From Amylostereum areolatum (taxonomy: Eukaryota > Basidiomycota > Agaricomycetes > Russulales > Stereaceae), in the NCBI GenBank assembly GCA_012932865.1, contig SAXG01000018.1, forward strand, positions 620,001-684,000: DNA of 64,000 nucleotides, read 5' to 3'. Positions 1-10,567 of the stretch are shown piece after piece (the stretch's first letter is position 1; every line of letters starts with the position of its first letter). Made by a program: the position numbers and the translations under genes. The notes beneath the pieces are model-generated. The model was not told the origin of the DNA. It saw nothing but the letters and a program-made list of their open reading frames with translations, and made no database searches.

Positions 1-67
1 TCGTCCAAGGATCGGACACCGAAGAACTCTCTCACGTCTTCACCAATCTTCCGCTTGGCCTCTTCTT
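1..67 (-). pseudogene. Detached MA3 start of Y1 (runs off window)
   Basis: The first 67 bases encode on the minus strand the beginning of an MA3-like segment (EEAKRKIGEDVREFFGVRSL). It is the counterpart of 7276-7342 in copy 2. It is separated from the rest of the type-Y gene by the 663-bp insertion next to it, and the remainder lies left of the window. Whether splicing rejoins it to the MIF4G part cannot be seen. Confidence 0.6.
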
Positions 68-730
68 CATGAGCAAAGTCGGCTGAACATGGGCGCTTAT
101 TACCAGCACTAGTCAAACTGGCCATGCTAGACCATGCATCGGGAGGCACGGCCATGCTGTCGCTGCGAGCACAATGCAACTCGCTTGCGCCGTGTCCCTC
201 CGCCGGAGATGGTGTCGTGGGGCTCGTGTACAGCACGCAACGGAGGCACTACGATTCTGTGATACATGTACATGTTATTTACCCTTGCTAATATACCCTT
301 CTGAACCTGTAGCTGCTCGGAGGCTTCGATATGACCGTGGGGTGCCAGTGTAATTGGTAGAAAGGCTGAAAAAGTGCGCGCGTCCGCCGCGCCAGTGCCT
401 GGGCCGCAGGCTTCAACGCGCACTCGAGAGAATGTGGAATGGAGGGGGGGAGAGCCGGCTTGAGGCAAAGTCCTACATAAACCAGTAGCAAACAAATAAC
501 CTGTATTTTTGTCTATCCCGACCGATCCTCACCAACCTCACCATGCATCAAACAGCTGTACCATACTGGCCAGATGCCACCAGTATGGTAGGATCTAGCC
601 GATATGGTGGAACCGGCAGGTGCACCAGTGGTGCATGGTGGCATCGTCAGCGCGTGGTGGCATGGTGGGTCTCGCGATGCATCGCGAGGCCCTGGCCATG
701 CATCGCGAGGCTGAGCCGACTTTGCTGATG
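68..730. mobile_element. MITE-like inverted-repeat insertion, copy 1
   Basis: A block of about 663 bp sits exactly where type-X genes run continuously into the MA3 domain. Its ends carry the inverted repeat AGCAAAGTCGGCT (72-84) and AGCCGACTTTGCT (714-726), with a few further matching bases outward. The flanks repeat TT or TTC, which fits a 2-3 bp target duplication. Inside the right end is a perfect 18-bp palindrome CTCGCGATGCATCGCGAG (671-688) plus a half-copy of it at 700-710. No transposase frame is visible, so this is a non-autonomous element or a fragment. It introduces a stop into the gene. Confidence 0.72.
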
Positions 731-2459
731 TTCCGTCATCGAGGGACCAGCAGCGACCGAACCGTCTTCCGACTCCGCATCCTCCGCCATATCGCTCGCC
801 TTGATATCATCCACAGGCCTCGAACGCGGCAACAATTGAAGCTTCCTTCGCTGTGTCGTCTCCGGAACGCCGCCCGATTGAGAGAGATCAACAGAGGGTT
901 TGCGACTGGGCGGTCGACTCGGCTTGGGGGCGGCAGCCTCGGCGGCGGCATCGGCGTTGCTGAGCGTTGAAAACATGGTGGAGTTGAACGCGGTGCGCAA
1001 GACGGACGCTTCGGCTTCCTTCTCGCCAGCGAAGAGACCGCTGGACCCAAAGGTCATGGGCGTCGCCTTGCTGATCTTGCCGAAATTTGAGAGGCCGCCA
1101 GCCTTGGGAGGCGGACGCGGCGGACCAGAACCAGCAACGGACCAACCATCGGGTCCAATGACAGAGCCGTCGTTGCGATCACCACCATAACGGAAGCCGC
1201 CGAAGGACATATTAGACTGACGGTTGAACGATTCCTGCTCCTCCGCGGCTTTCTCTTTCGCAGTCTGTAAAGCGACGTGAGTAACGGGAAGTTATAACGA
1301 GGGTTTGAGCACTCACCGCTTCGTGAACCTGCGCGAGCGTTGTAGGAGCCGCGACTTGATTGCGAGGGATCCACTTTCTCTCGCGAAGTTCGACGACATC
1401 CTGTAGAAAAGTGAGCAAATGGGCCACAAAGAATGAACTCAATATGCATACCTGTAACATGAACGCCAGACGTGATTTCACGTTTTTATGTTTCATCAAC
1501 CCCCTCATGCGCGAGAAGTACACGTCCATATGCGCGCGAGCCTTGGGCGTATCGATCATCTGGCCGATGGTGGTGAGCAACGTGCACAGACTCTCGATCT
1601 CTTCCTCCTCCGGGTTCTCGACGTTGCTAAGGAGCTTCTTGATACACTCGTGCATGATACGTTCTGTAAGCATCTGTAGCTTGAAGAGCTCGCCGATGAA
1701 CCGGATGAGACCGAGACCTCTGCGTTTGGCCTTCGCCGCGGCGTAGTACTCGTCCGAGAAGAGCACCGTCTCGCCAGTAGTAGGTTTATTGACAGTTTTG
1801 CCGGCATGGTCCTCAATGGTGAGTTTCGCAGCCGCGGTCTCCTTCGCCACCCAACCACGCTCAAAGTCTTCTTGACACCGGTTGAGAAGATACTTGCGGA
1901 AGAGCTGACCGCCAGCGAAAGGTTTGCCCTCCTGGTTGAAGATCCCATCGTCTTGAACCTTCGCAGTAATTTGCTCCATCATCTTTCGGCAAAGACGAGC
2001 ATACATTCCCGAATAGAGAACATGATTGTCCGTGGCCTGCTCAAAAGCGAGACGAATGACCTGGATGAGTGTGCGACCGTCATTCTCCCTCTGCGACTTG
2101 TTCGCCCACGCGATGATCTGATCCGAAATAGAGTCGAAACGCGTTATGGTAAGCTTGTTGAGAAGCGCCCTGACTTTACGATCGATGATCCAGGGAGAGT
2201 CTGTGTCGACAGGTTGGCTCCTCCTTGCGCTGATGACCCGAAGGTAGGCGGATTTCTTGAGAGGGACAACATTATCCCTGGGATTTCCCTCCCCTATAGG
2301 ATGGCGCTGCCTAAAACCAAGCCTAGCAGAAGCCTCGCCCGCTGTTGACGAACCCGTGCTCCATGGTATGCGACCAGGACCCTTCGGTGGGTTCAGGTCA
2401 GCTCCAGCGTCATCTGCGCCTATGATTCTCGGACCCGGAATGGAAGAATAGGTGCTCAT
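647..2459 (-). CDS. eIF4G-like MIF4G protein Y1, truncated
   Basis: Exons 2459-1452, 1400-1317 and 1264-647; about 569 residues to the stop. A MIF4G domain spans roughly residues 90-330 (RKVRALLNKLTITRFDSISD, then a helical repeat region ending in the SRMRGLMKHKNVKSRLAFML segment). MIF4G in eIF4G binds eIF4A and RNA. The short N-terminus has neither the YxxxxLL eIF4E-binding motif nor the PAM2-like motif of its paralogs. The ATG at 2459 is the first in frame, and the TATA region lies about 300 bp upstream. The last 20 or so residues come from the inverted-repeat insertion, which replaces the MA3 domain. It may act as an eIF4E-independent initiation factor or competitor, or be decaying. The function is inferred. 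Confidence 0.8.
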
Positions 2460-2734
2460 AATGACTCTGGAAGGGATGGCTAGTGGGGTAGGACGGGGGT
2501 GTGTATATCACGAGTCTGGGCAAATACAATTGATATCTTTCTGCGATGAACGAGAAGCACTGCAGCACATACCTGAGGCGTCCTACGACTCGGAGATGCA
2601 CCACATTCACTGAGATCTCAAACGGTTGAGACGTGGTTGCTGAGCGCTGATCAGCCGTGCACTGTGACGAGCTTGGTGTCTGCAATTGAAATTGACGAAT
2701 CTGGGTGACGGGAGACGACTAAAAAGAGAACGAA

Positions 2735-2810
2735 GCGCCTGGGGAAGATGAGGATTTATATGTGCTTATAGGCGCGTGGCTGAGGTCCTTGGGTTCTCCG
2801 TTGTTGACTG
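2735..2810 (-). promoter_or_regulatory. Conserved eIF4G-family core promoter of Y1
   Basis: On the minus strand this segment reads AACCCAAGGACC, then a GCGC-containing spacer and TATAAGCACATATAAA, then a pyrimidine-rich start region. The same arrangement lies upstream of the long eIF4G gene at 15537-15606, with most bases matching. Weaker similarity continues on both sides (2600-3020 against 15430-15810). Because the coding 5' ends differ but this region is kept, it is probably the functional core promoter shared by the paralogs. The rest of the 833-bp gap 2460-3292 shows no gene. Confidence 0.6.
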
Positions 2811-3292
2811 CATTCGTATGGTCGTCCGAGACCGAGTAGGTAACCTAGGCCTGGCCCACACAGAAGCATCAGTAAGTTGGTTACTATGAGTTGATACTGG
2901 TAGGTTTGTTCATTTTGCTCCGACTGTTGGATCCAAGCTTACAGCAAAGTGTGGGAGCGGATGCCACGAGGACATGCTTGAACTAGTGCCAGTGGTGGGC
3001 GCAAGAAGGCGAACGGAGTTGAAGCTTGAAGCGTTGAAGGAAGCCGTTCCTGTCATGTGTTTGTTGGCAATTCATAATTTGAAACAACATTATGTATCTC
3101 ATTCTCGACATATATCCCATTGATATAATATGAGATGATGTGCTGTATACGAACCATGGTGCAGACATGAACATGATGAGAATGAAGAAGGAAAATATCC
3201 TAAGAAGAATACGAAGGGTTGGTTGAGCGAGCGATTGTCAGTGGTGTCATAACATGGCCGTGGTGCTCAGCCGTATGGTGTAAAGGAGTGGA

Positions 3293-6200
3293 TTACACGA
3301 GTACTAGCCGGATCAGCTTGTCCCAATCCTCGGAAAGCTTGCTAGCCAAACGTACGCAGCAGTCTTCGTCCTGGTCCAGACCTGTGGCCTTCAACCACAA
3401 AGCGAAGGAATCGAACACCTTTGGGACGTTGATCGAGAGGTTCTGGATATGCCCCGCGAGTTGCGTGAAACCCTCCTCGAAATCAGCCGATGAACAGAGA
3501 TTCTTCTTCCGCGCACGCGAAAATAAGAATGTGGTAGACATGATATCGATCGCATTGCTGTCTATAACTTGCATGGCCAGCTTTCCGACTAGATAAGATC
3601 GGTGTTCAGGAATGAGGCTTGAAAGGTAGGACTCGGCCTCGTCCAAAGATCGGACGCAGAAGAACTCGGTCAAGTCTTCGTCAATCTTTCGCCTGGCCTC
3701 CTCTTCCGTCACCGGAGGTCCAGCAGCGACCGAACCGTCTTCCAATTCATCCGCTACCATGTCGCTCACTTTGATGTCACCCACCTGAGGCCTTGGATGC
3801 GTTAAGTTATCAAAATTCCGGCGCTGCGTCGGCCCAGAGGTGTCGATCGATCGAGGAAGATCAACAGAGAGCTCGCTGCTGGATGGCCAACTCAGCTTGG
3901 TGGTGGGAGTTTCCGCATCAGCATCGGCGTTGCTGAGCATAAAAAACTTCTTGGAGCTGGAGACAGTATGCGAGACAAACGCTTCGCGAACTTCGACCTC
4001 CTCCTTGCTGGCAAAGATACCGCAGGGATTCATGGGTGTCACCCTATTGAACTTGACAAAATCTGAGAGGTCGCTAGCCGTGGGACGGAGGCGGACCTGA
4101 GCCCGCGATGGACGAACCATCTGGGTCAATGACGGAGCCCTCGTCCCGATCGACAGCTCCTTCTCTGCCGCAGCTGTTCCCTTGGAAGCCTGTAGAGCAA
4201 TGTAAGTAACGGGAGGTTATAACAAACGTCTGACAACTCGCCGCTTCGTGAACCTGTATGATAGCCTCGGGGGCCGCGGGTTGATTGCGCGGAATCCACT
4301 TTCTCTCGCGAAGCTCGACGACGTCCTATACGAAAGTGAGTAAAGGCCACGAATGAATCGAGCAGGTATACCTGCAGCATAAACATCATACGCGAGCTCA
4401 CGCTCTTGCTTTTCGTCAGTTCCTTCATGCGCGAGAAGTACATGTCCACGTGCGCGCGGGCCTTGGGCGTATCGACCATCAGGCCGACGGTAGTAAGCAA
4501 CTTCAGCCAGCTCTCGATCTCTTCCTCCTCCGGGTTTTCAATATTGTAGTAGAGGAGCTTTTTGATGTACTCGTGCATAATGCGTTCGGTAAGCATTTGC
4601 AGCTTGAAGAGCTCGCCGATGAACTGGACAAGACCGTGACCTCTGCGTCTGGCCTTCGCCGCAGCGTAGTACTCGTCCGAATAGAGCTCTGCCTCGCCAG
4701 CACGCTCCTTCTTACTGGCCGTCTCATTGGCCTTTGCCATCCAGCCGCGCTCGAAGTCTTCTTGACAACGATCGAGGAGATACATGCGAAAGAGCTGGCC
4801 GCCTGAGAAAGGTTTGCCCTCCTGGTTGAGAATCCCATCGTCCTGGACCTTCGCACTGATTTGATCCATCATCTTCCTGCACAAACGAGCATACATCTCG
4901 GAGAAGGTGGCTTCGTCCGTGGCCTTCTCGAACACGAGACGGATGACCTGGATGAGTGTGCGACCGTCCTTCTCCCTCTCCGACTTATTCGCCCACTCGA
5001 TGATCTGATCTGAGATAGAGTCGAAACGTTCCATGGTAAGCTTATTGAGAAGCGCCCTGACTTTACGATCGACGAGTTCGGGAGAGTCTGGCTCGATAGG
5101 TTGGTTGCGCTTGGCGCTGATAGGGACCCAGCGGTTGGCAGATTGTTCAAGGGGGGCAACATGCTCGAGAGGAGGACCCGTATTCGACGGCGTTTGGGAC
5201 GAGTGATCAACGACGCTGGCCCTGTTCGGGTTGTCTCGGGCGGTAGTACGCGTGCTTCGAGTGCGGTGTCTGTCCTTGCTAGAGCCACCCTGGCTGGCTG
5301 TGAGAGCCATGGGCGAAGGACGGCCACTCGTGGATACACCAGGGCCGACGCTGTTGGACAAAGCCGATCGGGCACCCGAAGACATGGCGAAGCGTTCCTC
5401 GCTTGAGAGTTTGGTGGTGGTGAAATTGCCCATGCCAGCAAAAGAGATGCCAGTGCTTTCCCCCATGGAGCCGCCGCCCATGAAACCTAGCCCGATGGAC
5501 GCCTGCCGCACTGTTGGTGTAGCCATGGTAGAGGACCTACGACCAGAGCCGCCGCGCGACATGCTGAAGGTTTGATCACTTGGCTTGAGACCGATGGCGT
5601 CGAGGGGCGCAAGGTTGTCGGGCTTCTCCTTGCAGATCGGCATGAATTGAAGAAGAAAATCCCGGTCGTATCTACATAGCCGTTGTTCAGGGAAAACATA
5701 AGAAAAAATGAAAGAATACTCTTTACCGGAATTTGCCCCTGGCGGCGTTGACGTTGAGTTCGGGCTTAGGCCGTTTGATACCTTCGGGATACTGAACACG
5801 ACTGAGATCTTCGATGGTACGGGCGGTAGCAAGGGGAGAAAGGGATAAAGGAGGAATTTCAGTTCTTGAGTTCTTGAGACCGACTTCAGAGGGCAACGCG
5901 GTACGATTGTTCTTTTGATCGTCCGCAGGAGTAAACACAGGGCCATGCGCGAGGATGCGCTTGAGCAACCCTAGGTCGATCTCAGTGCCATCCGCATTTA
6001 ACACAGAAATCCTTCGTCCTGGGACAAAGCCGTTGGCATTCATGTCCAGGACTATGCCAGAGATGTCTGGGAGTTCAAGGTATGGTTGGGAAAGAATTGC
6101 GGTCCTGGAGAAATGCGATCGGCATCTTTGTACGCTGAACAAGATGTGGCACATACTTCGGATGGCCTTAGAGATACGCGACACTTACTAGGAACCCCGA

Positions 6201-6423
6201 ATATTGAGACACGGAGGTTTGATGACGTGGTAGATTCGGTGTCTACACAAAGAGGAATCTCGACTGGCTGGAGTCCTGGGGTCTCCTGGGGTGTGGACGA
6301 TGGGAGATAGTTGGAGAAGAGGGGAGCGCCGAGGATGGGTGTAGGGTTATGCTTGTAGACGCGGGGCTCGTGGCGTCTGGGGTTTTCCGTGCTACTAGTT
6401 GCGAAGGGCGCAAACCCATGCAT
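3293..6423 (-). CDS. Chimeric short eIF4G (X'), about 951 aa
   Basis: Translation initiation factor eIF4G scaffold. Exons 6423-6189, 6066-5727, 5671-4372, 4325-4242 and 4189-3293 keep frame throughout. Residues about 85-95 match a PAM2-like PABP-binding motif (LDMNANGFVP). The eIF4E-binding motif YDRDFLL lies across the exon 2/3 junction near residue 192. MIF4G spans about 390-620 and MA3 about 780-930. The intron after codon GCG starts with GC (GCGAGT) instead of GT. The 5' part up to about 5511 is a diverged homologue lacking the long proline-rich and coiled-coil parts of the neighbour X; the rest is identical to X. It is therefore a chimera made by unequal exchange or conversion. The start ATG at 6423 is the best available; an upstream exon is possible. 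Confidence 0.82.
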
Positions 6424-6845
6424 ACTTGGGGACTACCCGCGTCAAACCGCTGTGACGGTTTCATTTTGCTCTGAATCGAATCAAGAAATCCGGGGATGGG
6501 TGGAGTAAAGTGTGCGCAAGAAGCTTGACCGAGAGTTTCACGACGAGATGTAGGGTGAAGTGGTGGGCGCAGGGACCGCAGGGTACCGATATGTCGAGGA
6601 TGGGCGCGAACAGCAACTTCGCGCAAGCGTTCAACGTTCAATATTCAATATTCAATTGTGGATTGCGCCGGCGGGCCGGCAGTCTATCCACCTGGAGCGA
6701 GTCACACCGCTCAATATATCCTTTCGATTGTATCGTGAAGGTGGTTGACAAGAACGGAGATGCATACTGTACGGGGAAAAACATAGTACAACTACGTAAA
6801 CACGGTAAGTGGAAATTCAGTGGAGTGTTAGTACAAGTGAAGCTA
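6424..6845. other. Intergenic, no gene seen
   Basis: 422 bp between the start of the short eIF4G (X') and the end of the MA3 segment of Y2. It presumably holds the X' promoter. I see no TATA region like the one shared by Y and X, and no convincing coding exon. Confidence 0.5.
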
Positions 6846-7342
6846 CTAGTGAAGCTGAAAGTTATGCACTGATAAAACGGATGTCAGATATGTCTCGATA
6901 GGAGGGCGGAATACATACGTTGCGAAGGTAGATTGAGCGGGCGATTGCAGTAGCTTGTCCCAGTTGTCGGGAAGCCTGCTGATCAAGCGTATACAATATT
7001 CTTTGTCCTCGTCCAAGCCTGCCGCCTTTATCCATCGAGCGAGGATGTGGTATGCCGTCGGGATGTCGATCGCGAGGACCTCGACGAGGTCCGTGAGCTG
7101 CGTGAAGCCCTCCTCGAATGCGGCCGGCGAGCAGAGATCCTTCACTCGTGCACGAGTGAAGAGATCCGCGATCAACGGGATGTCAGCTGTCTTGCCGTCG
7201 ATACCTTGCATGGCCAGCGTGTCCACCAGACGGAATCGGTGCTCAGGAGGGAGACTGGAGAAGTAGGACTCGGCCTCGTCCAAGGATCGGACACCGAAGA
7301 ACTCTCTCACGTCTTCACCAATCTTCCGCTTGGCCTCTTCTT
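6846..7342 (-). pseudogene. Detached MA3 domain of Y2
   Basis: On the minus strand a frame beginning right after the inverted-repeat insertion encodes about 165 residues with the MA3 pattern of the eIF4G paralogs: EEAKRKIGEDVREFFGVRSL, then LDEAESYFSSLPPEHRFRLV, then a FEEGFTQL helix and a WDKLL end. It aligns with the C-terminus of X and X'. The MIF4G part of the same ancestral gene lies on the other side of the 663-bp insertion. MA3 binds eIF4A in animal eIF4G. Unless splicing removes the insertion, this domain is orphaned. The frame is open into the insertion, but only with a non-family N-terminus. Confidence 0.65.
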
Positions 7343-8005
7343 CATGAGCAAAGTCGGCTGAACATGGGCGCTTATTACCAGCACTAGTCAAACTGGCCAT
7401 GCTAGACCATGCATCGGGAGGCACGGCCATGCTGTCGCTGCGAGCACAATGCAACTCGCTTGCGCCGTGTCCCTCCGCCGGAGATGGTGTCGTGGGGCTC
7501 GTGTACAGCACGCAACGGAGGCACTACGATTCTGTGATACATGTACATGTTATTTACCCTTGCTAATATACCCTTCTGAACCTGTAGCTGCTCGGAGGCT
7601 TCGATATGACCGTGGGGTGCCAGTGTAATTGGTAGAAAGGCTGAAAAAGTGCGCGCGTCCGCCGCGCCAGTGCCTGGGCCGCAGGCTTCAACGCGCACTC
7701 GAGAGAATGTGGAATGGAGGGGGGGAGAGCCGGCTTGAGGCAAAGTCCTACATAAACCAGTAGCAAACAAATAACCTGTATTTTTGTCTATCCCGACCGA
7801 TCCTCACCAACCTCACCATGCATCAAACAGCTGTACCATACTGGCCAGATGCCACCAGTATGGTAGGATCTAGCCGATATGGTGGAACCGGCAGGTGCAC
7901 CAGTGGTGCATGGTGGCATCGTCAGCGCGTGGTGGCATGGTGGGTCTCGCGATGCATCGCGAGGCCCTGGCCATGCATCGCGAGGCTGAGCCGACTTTGC
8001 TGATG
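7343..8005. mobile_element. MITE-like inverted-repeat insertion, copy 2
   Basis: Copy of the 68-730 element at the same place in the second Y gene. The end repeats are at 7347-7359 and 7989-8001, and the 18-bp palindrome is at 7946-7963. Both copies sit at the identical base, so the insertion happened before the tandem duplication or was spread by it. It is not a pair of independent hits. Confidence 0.72.
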
Positions 8006-9734
8006 TTCCGTCATCGAGGGACCAGCAGCGACCGAACCGTCTTCCGACTCCGCATCCTCCGCCATATCGCTCGCCTTGATATCATCCACAGGCCTCGAAC
8101 GCGGCAACAATTGAAGCTTCCTTCGCTGTGTCGTCTCCGGAACGCCGCCCGATTGAGAGAGATCAACAGAGGGTTTGCGACTGGGCGGTCGACTCGGCTT
8201 GGGGGCGGCAGCCTCGGCGGCGGCATCGGCGTTGCTGAGCGTTGAAAACATGGTGGAGTTGAACGCGGTGCGCAAGACGGACGCTTCGGCTTCCTTCTCG
8301 CCAGCGAAGAGACCGCTGGACCCAAAGGTCATGGGCGTCGCCTTGCTGATCTTGCCGAAATTTGAGAGGCCGCCAGCCTTGGGAGGCGGACGCGGCGGAC
8401 CAGAACCAGCAACGGACCAACCATCGGGTCCAATGACAGAGCCGTCGTTGCGATCACCACCATAACGGAAGCCGCCGAAGGACATATTAGACTGACGGTT
8501 GAACGATTCCTGCTCCTCCGCGGCTTTCTCTTTCGCAGTCTGTAAAGCGACGTGAGTAACGGGAAGTTATAACGAGGGTTTGAGCACTCACCGCTTCGTG
8601 AACCTGCGCGAGCGTTGTAGGAGCCGCGACTTGATTGCGAGGGATCCACTTTCTCTCGCGAAGTTCGACGACATCCTGTAGAAAAGTGAGCAAATGGGCC
8701 ACAAAGAATGAACTCAATATGCATACCTGTAACATGAACGCCAGACGTGATTTCACGTTTTTATGTTTCATCAACCCCCTCATGCGCGAGAAGTACACGT
8801 CCATATGCGCGCGAGCCTTGGGCGTATCGATCATCTGGCCGATGGTGGTGAGCAACGTGCACAGACTCTCGATCTCTTCCTCCTCCGGGTTCTCGACGTT
8901 GCTAAGGAGCTTCTTGATACACTCGTGCATGATACGTTCTGTAAGCATCTGTAGCTTGAAGAGCTCGCCGATGAACCGGATGAGACCGAGACCTCTGCGT
9001 TTGGCCTTCGCCGCGGCGTAGTACTCGTCCGAGAAGAGCACCGTCTCGCCAGTAGTAGGTTTATTGACAGTTTTGCCGGCATGGTCCTCAATGGTGAGTT
9101 TCGCAGCCGCGGTCTCCTTCGCCACCCAACCACGCTCAAAGTCTTCTTGACACCGGTTGAGAAGATACTTGCGGAAGAGCTGACCGCCAGCGAAAGGTTT
9201 GCCCTCCTGGTTGAAGATCCCATCGTCTTGAACCTTCGCAGTAATTTGCTCCATCATCTTTCGGCAAAGACGAGCATACATTCCCGAATAGAGAACATGA
9301 TTGTCCGTGGCCTGCTCAAAAGCGAGACGAATGACCTGGATGAGTGTGCGACCGTCATTCTCCCTCTGCGACTTGTTCGCCCACGCGATGATCTGATCCG
9401 AAATAGAGTCGAAACGCGTTATGGTAAGCTTGTTGAGAAGCGCCCTGACTTTACGATCGATGATCCAGGGAGAGTCTGTGTCGACAGGTTGGCTCCTCCT
9501 TGCGCTGATGACCCGAAGGTAGGCGGATTTCTTGAGAGGGACAACATTATCCCTGGGATTTCCCTCCCCTATAGGATGGCGCTGCCTAAAACCAAGCCTA
9601 GCAGAAGCCTCGCCCGCTGTTGACGAACCCGTGCTCCATGGTATGCGACCAGGACCCTTCGGTGGGTTCAGGTCAGCTCCAGCGTCATCTGCGCCTATGA
9701 TTCTCGGACCCGGAATGGAAGAATAGGTGCTCAT
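7922..9734 (-). CDS. eIF4G-like MIF4G protein Y2, truncated
   Basis: Same gene as Y1, 7275 bp further on; exons 9734-8727, 8675-8592 and 8539-7922. The product has a MIF4G domain but neither the eIF4E-binding nor the PAM2-like motif, and it ends about 20 residues into the inverted-repeat insertion. The second intron uses a normal GTGAGT donor where the X genes use GCGAGT. Unlike Y1, its detached MA3 part is fully inside the window (6846-7342), so this copy is the one to test for splicing across the insertion. Confidence 0.8.
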
Positions 9735-10009
9735 AATGACTCTGGAAGGGATGGCTAGTGGGGTAGGACGGGGGTGTGTATATCACGAGTCTGGGCAAAT
9801 ACAATTGATATCTTTCTGCGATGAACGAGAAGCACTGCAGCACATACCTGAGGCGTCCTACGACTCGGAGATGCACCACATTCACTGAGATCTCAAACGG
9901 TTGAGACGTGGTTGCTGAGCGCTGATCAGCCGTGCACTGTGACGAGCTTGGTGTCTGCAATTGAAATTGACGAATCTGGGTGACGGGAGACGACTAAAAA
10001 GAGAACGAA

Positions 10010-10085
10010 GCGCCTGGGGAAGATGAGGATTTATATGTGCTTATAGGCGCGTGGCTGAGGTCCTTGGGTTCTCCGTTGTTGACTG
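10010..10085 (-). promoter_or_regulatory. Conserved core promoter of Y2
   Basis: Duplicate of the TATA-containing segment at 2735-2810, within the 833-bp gap 9735-10567 between Y2 and the end of the long eIF4G gene. The rest of the gap holds nothing I can call. Confidence 0.55.
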
Positions 10086-10567
10086 CATTCGTATGGTCGT
10101 CCGAGACCGAGTAGGTAACCTAGGCCTGGCCCACACAGAAGCATCAGTAAGTTGGTTACTATGAGTTGATACTGGTAGGTTTGTTCATTTTGCTCCGACT
10201 GTTGGATCCAAGCTTACAGCAAAGTGTGGGAGCGGATGCCACGAGGACATGCTTGAACTAGTGCCAGTGGTGGGCGCAAGAAGGCGAACGGAGTTGAAGC
10301 TTGAAGCGTTGAAGGAAGCCGTTCCTGTCATGTGTTTGTTGGCAATTCATAATTTGAAACAACATTATGTATCTCATTCTCGACATATATCCCATTGATA
10401 TAATATGAGATGATGTGCTGTATACGAACCATGGTGCAGACATGAACATGATGAGAATGAAGAAGGAAAATATCCTAAGAAGAATACGAAGGGTTGGTTG
10501 AGCGAGCGATTGTCAGTGGTGTCATAACATGGCCGTGGTGCTCAGCCGTATGGTGTAAAGGAGTGGA

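Larger units (their letters stand above)
1..5511. repeat. Tandem segmental duplication, copy 1
   Basis: This stretch recurs at a constant offset of 7275 bp (7276-12786). Every stretch and translated frame I compared was the same until the right end. The last matching bases lie inside the exon encoding the region just after the eIF4E-binding motif of the eIF4G gene. From about 5511 onward the copies differ first by single bases and then strongly. The left end lies outside the window. The block carries the split type-Y gene, its promoter and the 3' part of the type-X gene. Confidence 0.93.

Noticed and set aside
6086..6310. Plus-strand frame across the first intron of X'
   Set aside because: Overlaps a well-supported minus-strand exon/intron pair with in-frame motifs.
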